In this document: positions 52,861-64,000 of the stretch, in pieces | Layout: the number at the start of each line of letters is the position of its first letter | Numbering within the stretch: the stretch's first letter is position 1 | Assembly: GCA_032158295.1 (NCBI GenBank) | Contig: CM063251.1 | Coordinates: 18,787,425 to 18,851,424 of the forward strand | Direction of reading: 5' to 3' | Length of the DNA: 64,000 nt | DNA from: Pycnopodia helianthoides | Lineage: Eukaryota > Echinodermata > Asteroidea > Forcipulatida > Asteriidae | The notes under the pieces: model-generated | The model's input: only the letters and a program-made list of their open reading frames with translations | Databases searched by the model: none | What the model was told of the DNA's origin: nothing | Translations under genes and position numbers: made by a program

Positions 52861-53856
52861 CAATCCTGTACATTTTGGCGATAGTTTTTCTCTTCCATAT
52901 GACAAAGATCTACTTGTATGTTATAAACAAATAATGAATGTTTTGCATTCATACAATGGCGAGAATATTTTTTATTCATTGAAAGCTTTACTGATCAATT
53001 CGACTGGCCCACCGCTGAAATCATTGGCTTCTGGCCAGCGGTCCGGTGTAAAATTCGAGCCCTAAAAATGATTTTGGTGTGGAATAATCAGTGTTGGACT
53101 TGCACCTTGTTCTTCATAAGTTTGTTCACCTGAATCAACCTCATTAGGGTGCATGTATACTACAATAAAATTATCATCACATATATTCAAAAACAGCCCA
53201 CTTGACCTCTTGCAATGACATCACACACGGCTACTGTCTATCTGTGGTCAGCCATTTTGGGATTCCAAATACATTAGAAGATATGGTCTTACCATAGAAA
53301 TAGAACTCAGAGAATGCTATGTGTGTATTGAGGCAAGTCATGCGCACTGCCATTTTTAGCTGTATGGCAAATTCCAGCTTTCCCATTGGTTGATCTGGTT
53401 AATTTTGCCATACAGACATGTCACATGGTATTGATAATCGATGTCCACAGTTGACATAGAGGGCGTACACAGCAGACACAGACAACAACTGAGCTCAGCA
53501 TTCTCTGTGTTCTATTTCTATGGGTCTTACCATGTGGGTGTCATCTGAAACTGTGCACTGCACGGTAACACACAGGGAAACTTGACTCCAACCTAGGCCA
53601 ATCGAGGCAGGTATAACAATCTTTGTACAGTTTGTCAACCTTCCAGTTTTTATGAAATTTTCAGGGAAATAGTAAATAAATGTAATCAATGGGAAACAAA
53701 TGATCACAAATGCAAGTCGGACTCCACATATTTTAAAATTGTATTCAGCGCGTTTAATTTAATGTCTCACTTACTTATGTAACTTATGTATTAAGATTGG
53801 AAGGAATAATTATAAATGGAAGACATTGTTACTGCGAGTTTAAACGGGTGACTAAA

Positions 53857-54182
53857 GACCATGTGACCTGTGACCTCATGTGTAGAAAAAGCCACATAGT
53901 CTAGACTTTCTGAAGGAAAGATTTGTACACATTAAATCTTACATTTTATTGAGATTTCACCGTCAGATTTTTATCAATTTTTGATATGAAGATAGGTGGC
54001 ACATTTCAAAAAATTGTGCAGCTGTTATTTTTTTTATAAGTCTTGAATTTATGTGACAGTAATTATGAGACAAAATGTAAACTTCCCTTTAATAAATGAG
54101 CAGTGCAGTATCTTGCCTGCTAAAAAAGCCCTGGATTGTACAAGGTCACTGTTTTTTTCGTAATCAAAGGTTACATGGTCTG
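53857..54182 (+). mobile_element. MITE family D copy 2
   Basis: Left AGACCATGTGACCTGTGACC and right AAGGTTACATGGTCTGA. The inverted ends are better preserved than in the copy at 41137-41463, and the interior is collinear with it. Confidence 0.75.
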
Positions 54183-54389
54183 AACAATGGTCTAGCTGGC
54201 ACAGTGAACTATTGTGTGGTTCATTTCTCTAGATTGTATCAATCCCAGACTGTCACTGTGATTTCGGATTCGATTTTTGTGAATAATTTACTGGATTATG
54301 ACTAATTTTGTAATTGAGCTAATTATTTTTAATCAAAAATGGTTAATCCACACTTTCAGTAAAGCATGCATCCAACATTGGTAAATGTC

Positions 54390-54710
54390 AAAAACCAGGG
54401 TCTGCACTTTATGTGAACCAACATATACATGAAATAACAAACCTGTGAAAGTATAAGCTCAATCGGTCATCAGAGTCACAAGAAAATGGTGACAAACCCC
54501 ATTGTATGTTTTCACTGTATTCAAACATTAGGTTTTGGTCTCGCAAGATCAAACTTTTTTTAAATTAAGTTTTCAAAAACTAAAGCATTTCAAGCAAAAA
54601 TATATCAAAGGAAGTTTTGCACCATGACCATCTTTATACCATGTAAGTTATGTGCAAACCTGTGAACATTTATAGTCTCAATCTTACCAATGTTCTGCAA
54701 ACCCTGTAGG
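54390..54710 (+). mobile_element. Degenerate TTAA-superfamily MITE
   Basis: Contains AACAAACCTGTGAAAGTATA, AGCTCAATCGGTCATC, AGAGTCACAAGAAAATGG and, near the right, TTATGTGCAAACCTGTGAAC, the shared core seen at 4741-5092 and in families A and B. Ends are degraded. Confidence 0.6.
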
Positions 54711-56000
54711 CAAATAAGTGCTTTAATTCCAACAAAACCTGACTAGTTTACTGTACTCATTTGGTACATTCATCTTTTATGGTTGGATTTTGTCCCTCTT
54801 AAATTAAAGAAAAATGTCCCAGGTTGCTTGTTTAACCTTATTGCCCACAGTCACAACTTTAAGACCAACAAATAACCATTTTAAGTGTAGCAAAACAATG
54901 TTACAACAAAATCTATTTTCCCCAAAATGAAAATAAAAATACAATTTTAAAAAACTTGAATGCTGCATTCCACAAAAATGCTGTTTGACACTTTGTAAAG
55001 TTACAAAATGAATGTCACAAATTATAAAGGTATGTGAAAGAAAGGAAATATACTTGGCAATAATTCAGACATGCCATAGAAATTTAGGAATAGTTGTTTT
55101 TAAAATTTATTTATCAAAAGATTCCCCACTTTCATTTCCGGAATGAATTGGGTTAGACCTTGAGTGTGCTGTAGAATCACTAGAGAAAACAGTGCTAGTT
55201 AAAGTCCCTTAGAAGTGAAATATCAAAAATATCAGATTTACTTCAAATCTACCTGTATTTCAAGTTAATTTTTTGTCTGGGAAGCTAAAACTGAAAGGAA
55301 ATATATTAATTTTGTTTTCCCTCCAAAAAAGCATCATTACATCAAAGTAAAGTCAAATTGGACAAACTAATTTATATAGACTTCCCACTTTCGACAGAAG
55401 AAGGCAAACGTTACATTTTGAAAGTTAGAAATCAAATTAAATCCAACAAATTACTCATGAAAAGATACTTAAAAGCATTACTAAAGAAATTTCACCAGGT
55501 TCCTGTATGATATAAGTCTTTAAATGACAGGTTTGAAAAATGACCTCCTCTTCTGATGAATTTAAAAGTTACGCTCTAAAGTCTAACAAAAAAATGAAGA
55601 ATTGTCTGTAAGACTTCTATACTAATTTATGCGGAAAACAGTGCCTTTAACAGCAGGAAACATTTTGAAAAAATTTACAAAAGTTCCCAACTCACTATTC
55701 AGGTCCCTCACATTGCCTCCATAATTGAACATTTACAATTCTACTTCATTAAGTATTTGTTTCATGTCAATTTTTATGTACTCTAAATGGTATTTGTTTT
55801 CTTATGTAAGGTAAACATCAGGAAAGATAGAACAATACAAACCCACCTCATAATATGTCAGTGTATAAATATTACTGTCAAACAGGTTCATTATTAACCT
55901 CAGTATGTGCTCATCTTGGTCTTCATCTTCATTGATTTAGTCTGCAAACTATCTCCTTTCGATACATCTTACTAACTTGAGCACTATGTGTGGATGAGCT
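54711..56000. other. Non-coding AT-rich sequence, nothing recognised
   Basis: No tandem arrays, inverted repeats or exon-like frames are visible. It may still be 3' UTR or intergenic. Confidence 0.45.
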
Positions 56001-56398
56001 TTATAAGGTACACACGTTGCCTTGGGTCGGGCGAGTTGGTCTATAAAAAGTGTTTGTTGTAAAATGCATGGTTAGAAAGATGTTTTAAAAGTAGAATACA
56101 ATAATCCACACAATAATATGCATTGAAATTTCGTGGTTTTCCTTTTACATCATGAACTAACACAATCCCTTTTACATCATGAACTAACACAATCGGCCAT
56201 TTTCACAAAATGGCCGACTATGTTAGTTCGCAAAGTTAAAGGAAAACCACGCAGTTTTGAGGCATATTTGTGGGGATCATTGTATTCTACTTTTAAAATA
56301 TCTTCCAAACATATGCATTTTATAACAAGCGGTTGCAAACGCTTTTTATAGACCAACTCGCCCGATCCAAGGCAACGTGTACCTTTAAAATCCCTAGT
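56001..56398. mobile_element. MITE family E: foldback with TTAA right edge
   Basis: About 398 bp that folds back almost end to end. Left AAGGTACACACGTTGCCTTG and right CAAGGCAACGTGTACCTTT (with C/A differences), followed by TTAA at 56395-56398; the left edge is TTATAA, a one-base change. The centre is CGGCCATTTTCACAAAATGG and contains a 27-bp direct duplication (CCTTTTACATCATGAACTAA). It resembles an element I remember from echinoderms. Confidence 0.85.
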
Positions 56399-56448
56399 TT
56401 AAGTTCTCAAGTTGGTGCTGATGGAGACTGGATTTGAAGTTGTCTACA

Positions 56449-56996
56449 CTGGTGCTGCTGACTGTGCTAGCTGGTCGTGCTGCTGACTATGCTAGCTGGT
56501 CGTGCTGCTGACTATGCTAGCTGGTAGTGCTGCTGACTATGCTAGCTGGTAGTGCTGACTATGCTAGCTGGTCGTGCTGCTGACTATGCTAGCTGGTCTT
56601 GCTGCTGACTATGCTAGCTGGTAGTGCTGCTGACTATGCTAGCTGGTAGTGCTGCTGACTATGCTAGCTGGTCGTGCTGCTGACTATGCTAGCTGGTCGT
56701 GCTGCTGATTATGCTAGCTGGTCGTGCTGCTGATTATGCTAGCTGGTAGTGCTGCTGACTATGCTAGCTGGTCGTGCTGCTGACTATGCTAGCTGGTAGT
56801 GCTGCTGACTATGCTAGCTGGTCGTGCTGACTATGCTAGCTGGTAGTGCTGCTGACTATGCTAGATGGTAGTGCTGCTGACTATGCTAGCTGGTAGTGCT
56901 GCTGACTATGCTAGCTGGTAGTGCTGACTATGCTAGCTGGTCGTGCTGCTGACTATGCTAGCTGGTCGTGCTGCTGACTATGCTAGCTGGTAGTGC
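56449..56996. repeat. 25-bp minisatellite, about 22 units
   Basis: The unit is GTGCTGCTGACTATGCTAGC plus TGGTC or TGGTA. Some units lack one CTG (22 bp). It lies about 5.6 kb after the stop codon. GCTAGC in nearly every unit makes the array self-complementary at short scale. Confidence 0.95.
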
Positions 56997-59900
56997 CTTC
57001 CAATCAATGATTGTGAAGACTAAGAATGAGTCTTTGCCTATTATTTTATAAGAGAATAATGTTATAAAATAAATTTTAATAAGTCTAGTAATTTTTAGGT
57101 AATTTTCTTTTTACATCCATTCTAGGTTTTAAAATCGTGGTAGAGGACCCCCTTGCCCCCTTAAACATCAAACTGTTTGAATGCAATTGAACAAGCTACT
57201 TAAATTTGAGATTTCTTGCAGAGTAGAAAGGATGTTCTGAGCAACGAAAGCTATTTACAGAAAACACCACTATGTGTTTATAGTAGCACCATGTAGTTGA
57301 TGATATTTCTACATGCTATACATTCTGGTCGGGGTGGGATGAACAGTTTGATGCTTGACATTATTCTGTAGAATGAAGTGGCATTAATTCCACAAGCGAT
57401 AAAGACTATACTTATTTAACTCGCATGGTCTTTTTCTTATTGAGTCACTACACAAGTCCCATTCAGTGCTTTATACAGGCTCTGGCACAGCAGTTCACAC
57501 TCACACTGGTGAGAGTGATCAACTTATTGTCAAGACAAATCCTTGAATATCCTGTCTGAGAGTTTCAGTAACAGTTTGACTCCTTTCTGGATGGAAGTAA
57601 TTTTTCCACTTATTATTTTTTTTACCGGATCCAGATTATTGAGAGTGGTAGGAAACATGTGAAGTTGAAGAGGGTTGAAGGAATAGGGTCGGAGAGTGTA
57701 AGAGGGGTAATCTGGAGGCGGTGATATTAAAAATCAAAAGCAAAAGTTAACGGAGTGTTTCTGTATCTGAATCTGTCAGGTACTGCAAACAAACTCCACA
57801 ATGTGAAATTCCATTGCAAGCTCATGGTGGCTCTCTGAAAAAAGGACGTATTTGTAGGCTATTGGAATTGAAGACAGCTGTACCCCTGGGAAGTTGCATG
57901 TTAGGGCTTCATAAAAGCAGCTTCCCTGAATGTAGCGATTTAGTGAAGACAAAGTGGGGCAGGTTGAATTGTATGCAAATTCCAAAGTTGTCCATAAGAT
58001 TATTACCATTTTTTATTCTTACCCTGTTTTGTGCTCAGTGGTTTAACGATAATACACATTTTGTCTCGAAGGTGATTTTTTTTTAATGCAAAACTTGCAC
58101 TCAAAGACTGATATGCAGCTACAAAAAAACTAAAAGCTTAGCTTTCGCTTATTTTTAAATCATGGATAAGTTTTGATCAAAGCAAAAGAGTTTAACTGAA
58201 ATTTGTATGAATTATAATTTTTTTATGAAAGGAAATTGTTGGTAAACTATTGTACCATTTTTGTGTTAAAGTTTTTAATAGAATGAATGCTTATATAGTA
58301 TATATAACAGGTTTTTTGTTTCTTTCCTTGTAAAAAAAAATCCGAAAAAAATCAAGTGTTATTGTAGTTTGTCTCCTAAAACATGAGAAGCCTATTTTAT
58401 TTTATATTTTATTTTTATCTTTAAATTTTTAAATTATTTTTTGGGGTATAAGTTTATGGATGCATCTTGAGTATCTGTGTAGATATATGCCATCATTTGT
58501 TCCATCATTTGTTCAATTTAATTGTAATCACTGTGGAAAAAGCCTGCACAGAATCAAAAGTGACACATCAAATGCCGCTATATTTGGGTTTGAAAAGTAC
58601 ATGGACAACCTCTGGGAAATGTGTATTTTTGTGTCGGCAACAAATGTTATGAACATGTACATGTATTTTGTGTGTTTTTGAAAAGCTAATTTTTGGTTAC
58701 TGCTTTTTATTTATTGACTCTTATTTCGATAGAGGACATCCGTAAACTTGTTATTGTAAATAAGAACAACAATTGTGCTTCATTGTCTCTAAAAAAAGGA
58801 TATTTTTAAGATTTATTCAAATGGATTTAATTGTTGAGTTATTTTATGGAATGTTTAAACTGATTAATACGATGAGGTCTCTTAAAATGCTGGGTTCTGT
58901 TGAATTTGAATCAAGTGACCGCTCTCAAAACTTCAAAGTGAGACCATAATCAAATTAGTGGCTGCGGCTACAGCTTAGGATACCCATAGCAACACCCTTA
59001 GCAACAGCCGCAGACGTAGCCACCAATTAAGACATGGCCTTATTACATAAATATGTATTGTTTAATTTGGACCGTATTTCACAATCATTACTGCCTGTGG
59101 ACCATACAATGTCAGTGATATTGACTGTCAGTAGAAGAACTTCATTATTTTATAACTTTTTTTTTGAAAAGATGGAAAACAAACTTCCTTTAGAATCATA
59201 TGTTTACATAGTTTTTCAATTGAAATGGTCGCACTTGAGCGAATACAGAGTAAAGCTACCATTCTCAATTTGTACACCAATCACAAGAGGTGTTCATCAA
59301 ATCAAATATTGGTCAGAACATTAGTCATGGAATTATTGTCAAATGATGTTTTTGTAAAGACTAGGATTTTACAAGATAGTCGGGAGTGAAGAGCAGTAAT
59401 TATTTGGATGTAGGGTCTTTATTACACTGCAGAGTCTGCATGACATGTCAATGTTGTCAAAGGATTTTTTTTCATATGGATAGAAGTTATAATTTGTTGC
59501 TCGTTTTTCCTTCAGTCTGTTAAAATTAAATTATCTTCTGATTTGTATCTGTAAATAGCTCTAGAGTTTTCATAAATTATATTTTCCGACATTTCTGAAT
59601 GTTGATATTTTCTTTAAACAAGTTGAACTGGTGATCAAAATATTACTCATTTATTTATTATTTACCCTTTTTATGAAGGGTGTCGGGTAATCTTTAAATA
59701 CAAATTGTTCCACAAATCGGGATGAAGACTTCATAGTTCTGATTGATAATAGATTCCTACCTTATTAATGTTGTCTTCCTTATTTAATTTGCATCTTGTT
59801 TCGATGAAGTCCACCTAGTTCCAACTTATTTGGTCTAAAGTAAGTCTTGATTTGAAATTCTTGCTTTCAAAGTGGGAGTCATTTTTATAGAAAACACATT

Positions 59901-60543
59901 TAGTCACTGATTCAAAGAGCTTGCAATGCATGGACGGTTTATCTACTGTTAAACTCAGATCATTGCTTGACTAGACCATCATACATCTGTGATGAAGTTC
60001 ACTAATTATTCCGAACATTTCAACCATATTTTGTTGGTATTCTTATTTTTGTCGTTGGTTGGTTGAAAACAAAAATCGACATTAGACGACTCGTTGCCAG
60101 TGAGACTCGACAAGACAGTATGTATCTAAAACTTGACTGAACATTCATCCCATTGTTGACTTCCAACTTGAATATAATTATCAATTGATTAGAACTCCAG
60201 TATGGTTTAGCCTGAGTGTGTAAGAACAATGAATACATGGGAGGGGAGGGGCATAGTGGAGGGAAGAGGGTGGGATGTTAATCAACCTGTCCCTCCTACT
60301 TCAGTGTTCCAGCGGTGATTTAAAAAAAAAAACCTGCCTCACTATTTTTGTAATAAGTTCTGGTTGTTGTGTGTGGGTCAGGTTTTTACAACTGATGTAA
60401 TTTGTATGTCTGGTTGGTGTTTTTGCTCAGTTATTAAGCATGTATCAATATGAATACTATAACATAATCTTCATGTTCACAGAATGTGTTTGCTATAAAG
60501 AAAACAGTGTAAGTGTTGGTGGTTTGATGCTTTATTCAGCCCT
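56997..60543. other. Non-coding sequence with few repeats
   Basis: The least repetitive stretch of the window, AT-rich, no supported frames. AATAAA at 57068-57073. A short inverted repeat at about 58960-59026 (GTGGCTGCGGCTA with TAGCCAC). It could be a long 3' UTR, but nothing proves it. Confidence 0.4.
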
Positions 60544-60592
60544 AGGCTTGGGCTCCGGCTTGGGCTCCGGCTTGGGCTCTGGCTTGGGCTCC
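60544..60592. repeat. 12-bp minisatellite, four units
   Basis: GGCTTGGGCTCC repeated four times with one T/C change. The Gly-Leu-Gly-Ser repeats in the overlapping frame are a consequence. Confidence 0.9.
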
Positions 60593-61435
60593 GTCATCCA
60601 TCATTCAGGGCCCAGAGCCAGCGCTGGAACCTAAGCCAAGGGTATGATAAAGTTACTAGCGCATTGTCAGGTAATGGTGTCATTGTTTTTCGATGGAAGG
60701 TTAGTGAAAATTGATGACAGAATCTATGTATAATTCTAAGCTATGTATTATTGTATGACTGTGCACAATTTTACCCGCAATTTAAAGTCGTTCTGTGTTT
60801 GAAACAAAAACTCGTTCTGTGTTTGATACAAAATATCAGAACCAAGATTAGTCAGGTTTTATTCGTCAAGATGAACTAATATCAAATTATGCCGCTATAT
60901 CATATGATATAAAACTTTTGTGATTTGGACTATAATTTTGTGAGCTATCACACTTAGTCTTTTTGTTACCAATTTATTCTGTACAATGTGCAGTAAAATT
61001 GTGCACATTTTGCTTTTGAAAATTTTAGTTTGCTTCCAGTAACGTCTGAATGTAAAGATTGGCATGGCATATTTAAAATGAGAATGGGTTTATTCAGTCT
61101 GATGGGAGAAGAATGACATATAAGTATTTTTCTAGTTTGGAAAAGGGTTTTCCTTTTTTGTAAATAATATCTACCTCCATGTGTATTATATTTGACACTG
61201 CACAGGTTTTTAAAAGAAATATAACATATACGATAATTATGTAGTCGAGAAAAAAAATAAACTTGAGTTCAATAATGACATAAATGATCAACAAAAATGA
61301 TCTACTTCTTGGGTGAAGAATATAATTTATTTTAAGTAGCCCACAGTAAAAGAGAAACTGAATTTTTCTCTGTTTGCGTCTCCATTAAGTCTCGTTTGAG
61401 TTTTGAGTTTTATGAATTTCTGTGCAGGGCCGAAA

Positions 61436-61519
61436 TTCTGAAAGCTAAGCATCATCAAAATTATTCTTACAAGAATAAGGTTACCAGCCAAAATACAATT
61501 TCACATGTAACATCTGTTA
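61436..61519 (+). mobile_element. Internal fragment of the GGGCCC-ended MITE
   Basis: GCTAAGCATCATCAAAATTA, AATAAGGTTACCAGCCAAAA and TCACATGTAACATCTGT match the left half of the family. It stops abruptly where the 47-bp minisatellite begins. Confidence 0.7.
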
Positions 61520-62240
61520 CACAGAAGAATAACAACAGGTGTTCCGCTGAAGCTTGAACACCTATACACAGAAGAATAACAACAGGTGTTCCGCTAAAGC
61601 TTGAACACCTAAACACAGAAGAATAATAAGAAGTTTTCGGCTGAAGCTTGAACACCTATACACAGAAGAATAACAACAGGTGTTCCGCTGAAGCTTGAAC
61701 ACCTATACACAGAAGAATAATAAGAGGTGTTCCGCTGAAGCTTGAACACCTAAACACAGAAGAATAACAACAGGTGTTCCGCTGAAGCTTGAACACCTGA
61801 ACACAGAAGAATAACAACAGGTGTTCCGCTGAAGCTTGAACAACTAAACACAAGAATAACAACAGGTGTTCCGCTTAAGCTTCAACACCTATACACAGAA
61901 GAATAATAAGAGGTGTTCAGCTGAAGCTTGAACACCTAAACACAGAAGAATAACAAGAGGTGTTCCGCTGAAGCTTGAACACCTGAACACAGAAGAATAA
62001 TAAGAGGTGTTCAGCTGAAGCTTGAACACCTAAACACAGAAGAATAACAAGAGGTGCTCTGCTGAAGCTTGAACACCTGAACACAGAAGAATAACTCTGT
62101 GTGTTCGGCTGAAGCTTGAACACCTAGAAGAATAACAAGAGGTGTTCAGCTGAAGCTTGAACACCTAAACACAGAAGAATAACAAGAGGTGTTCCGCTGA
62201 AGCTTGAACACCTAAAAACAGAAGAATGACAAGAGGTGTT
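61520..62240. repeat. 47-bp minisatellite, about 15 units, each a hairpin
   Basis: ACAGAAGAAT recurs every 47 bp (61521, 61568, 61615 and so on). Each unit carries AGGTGTTC, an 11-base loop CGCTGAAGCTT and GAACACCT, a perfect 8-bp stem. The minus-strand frames with repeated FRCSSFSGTP are by-products. The last units before 62250 degrade, with GTGTTCGTGC in place of GTGTTCCGC. Confidence 0.94.
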
Positions 62241-62550
62241 CGTGCTCAAATTGTATGGACACCTAGTCAACTTCAAAAGTGAAGCTCAGTTGCACAAACT
62301 AACTGGGCTTTGTGCATAGCACAATGGACTTCGGCTGTCTGCTACAATGAAATCAATAGAAAGTTGTTTAGAATTATGTTTCAATCATAACTTGAAGACA
62401 TTAAAAGATTAACCGGTTCTGTTAACCAAATCACGCCAATAAGCTTCTGAATGACCACGCTACATAATCCAGACATGCTGCTCTGGGTGTATAGATGCAA
62501 GTCAGTGATCTTTACTTTGATTGGTCAATAAGGCTTAAAATTCATGTGCC

Positions 62551-62736
62551 CATCATGCGCTGTACGTAATGCGTAGTGTGCAATCCGTTAACATTAAAAT
62601 ACACACCAAGCAATGCACATCATTTTTACAGATAATGTAGTATGCACAACAGATACAACAAATTGTTAGCATTGCTAGCTTGGCGTGTATTTTTACGCAT
62701 TTCGCATTACGAATTACACACAACAACGCATGGTGG
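62551..62736. repeat. Imperfect foldback element
   Basis: AAAATACACACCAAGCAATG pairs with CATTGCTAGCTTGGCGTGTATTTT (split by one small insertion), and the outer CATCATGCGC..GTAATGCG pairs with CGCATTAC..GCATGGTG. Confidence 0.7.
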
Positions 62737-63276
62737 TCACATGGATTTCCTGCCTAATGTCATGGAGTGGGACTTATTTTGTTCGTAAGTCATTACGTCT
62801 TATACGCGTGATTTGGCTGTTTGCATAAGGTGTTGGCAACTTCCAGCTCTAAAGCTGTCATGCAGTTGTGTGTAATTTGATAAAGAATCACCTGTTGCAT
62901 CCTACAATGACAATTCTTGTGACAGAGACTTATAATTCTAAAAATACCTTGCAAAACATTACTGGAAGGCAAGTCCAACAAGTATTTTGTTGCATACATC
63001 GAAGAAAACCCTGCTCAATGCATTTCATGTGGGCTTCTGGTAATCATTGGAGCCAGTTTGTGTGAAGTGGCGTGGCTTACAGTGGAACTACATCAAACTT
63101 AGAAACAGGATAGACCCTTTTTTCAAAACAACGATTTTAGCTCTGGCTTTACAGGCAGACAAAGCCAAAACTGAAGTTGTGGTTTTGGAAAGGGAAATGA
63201 ATTAAGATTATTCTTCATTGAGAACTTTCCTCTAAGCTTGAGAAAGTGTCATGCACTAATGCACGAATCTTATAGT

Positions 63277-63725
63277 GGGTCTGTAAGGTCAAATTTAGTT
63301 TTGTGATCAACTCATTTTCCCCTTGACAGAGTCTTTATGAAAATGGGGAAAAAAATTACAAGTCTCTAACCTAATGTTTAAATGGTTTTAAATGCCACTG
63401 TGTTTGATACCCTTCAAGTGCAATTTTTGTCAAAACTCCAAAAACGCTCAGTGACATCTCATTTCAAATATGTGGTCCCTACATCTTGCTTCAAAGAATG
63501 CTTAGTTTATTCCTAGATTTTGGCGATATTCAATCAAACAAGATTGAATTCGACCTTTTGACTGGCCCAACAATTCCTCTTTGGGTACTTTTTGGAGTAT
63601 CAAATAATTTGATATTTTCGACAATTTTAACGTGAGGTTAGAGACATGTAATATTTTCCCCGCTTTCATGGGGACTCTATCTATTAAATGAATGATTACA
63701 AAACTGACTTTGATCTTGGAGACCC
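63277..63725. mobile_element. Long-armed inverted-repeat element
   Basis: About 449 bp with diverged arms of nearly 95 bp: left GGGTCTGTAAGGTCAAATTT through AGTCTCTAACCT, right AGGTTAGAGACATGTAATAT through CTTGGAGACCC. A fragment lies at 46420-46525. No coding capacity. Confidence 0.75.
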
Positions 63726-64000
63726 TCTTTAAATAAAGAGAAACATTTTAACGAGAGTTTATGTGAGAAGAATTAGACTTGGCAGTCCAAAGGAAAGACA
63801 GAGTTCGAATCATTTGTTCGACCGTTGGTACAAACAAGAGACGACCAACCTCTATTCAACATTTTTGTAAACGTTTTTTTTTGTATTAATCAGTTTGATG
63901 ATGTAGGATATATCCTACAAATTATTCTTATAAGTAAAATGTGTATTTTTGTTGAGTCATACGTGTGATGAAGAATATTGATACGTGTAAATATTAATAT

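Noticed and set aside
61520..62240. CRISPR-like regular array
   Set aside because: There are no unique spacers between the repeats. Units are directly adjacent and the context is an animal genome, so it is a minisatellite.

Overview
This window is animal nuclear DNA, most likely from an echinoderm and probably a sea star. Coding sequence is broken into short exons with GT-AG introns, overall base composition is AT-rich, and more than a third of the window is made of small inverted-repeat transposons, tRNA-like SINEs, foldback elements and minisatellites. Several of the TTAA-bounded inverted-repeat elements look like repeats I remember from echinoderm sequences; that is recollection, not a search, so the lineage call is an inference. 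There are no bacterial operons, phage genes, CRISPR arrays or convincing RNA genes.

Only one real gene is supported. It lies on the + strand, from 22789 to the stop codon at 50816-50818. I reconstruct 17 coding exons joined by 16 GT-AG introns with fully consistent phases, giving 1,015 residues of a type I membrane protein: Ig-like domains 2, 3 and 4, five fibronectin type III domains, one transmembrane helix and a cytoplasmic tail of about 197 residues. Four Ig plus five FN3 domains is the plan of protogenin/IGDCC3/IGDCC4, whereas DCC/neogenin has six FN3, so I call it protogenin-like. The signal peptide and Ig1 are missing. The first exon begins in phase 1, so at least one upstream exon must exist, and I could not find it in the first 22.8 kb.

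Layout: 1-22788 is non-coding, probably part of a very long 5' intron, and full of mobile elements. 22789-31059 carries Ig2-Ig4. 36048-47785 carries the five FN3 domains, each split by one intron and bounded by phase-1 introns. 48304-48409 is the membrane helix and 49142-50818 the cytoplasmic tail. 50819-64000 is 3' UTR followed by non-coding DNA whose boundary cannot be set from sequence. It includes a 25-bp minisatellite (56449-56996) and a 47-bp hairpin minisatellite (61520-62240).

The most informative non-coding structure is the transposon stratigraphy. A family of about 390 bp with perfect 24-bp inverted ends and TTAA at both edges occurs four times. A relative sits exactly in the TTAA of the inverted end of another element (4737-5096), with TTAA on both sides. 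At least five inverted-repeat families with different ends share a recognisable internal core. One SINE is split by a foldback element (21715-22060) and another by a retroposon-like insert (45826-46370).
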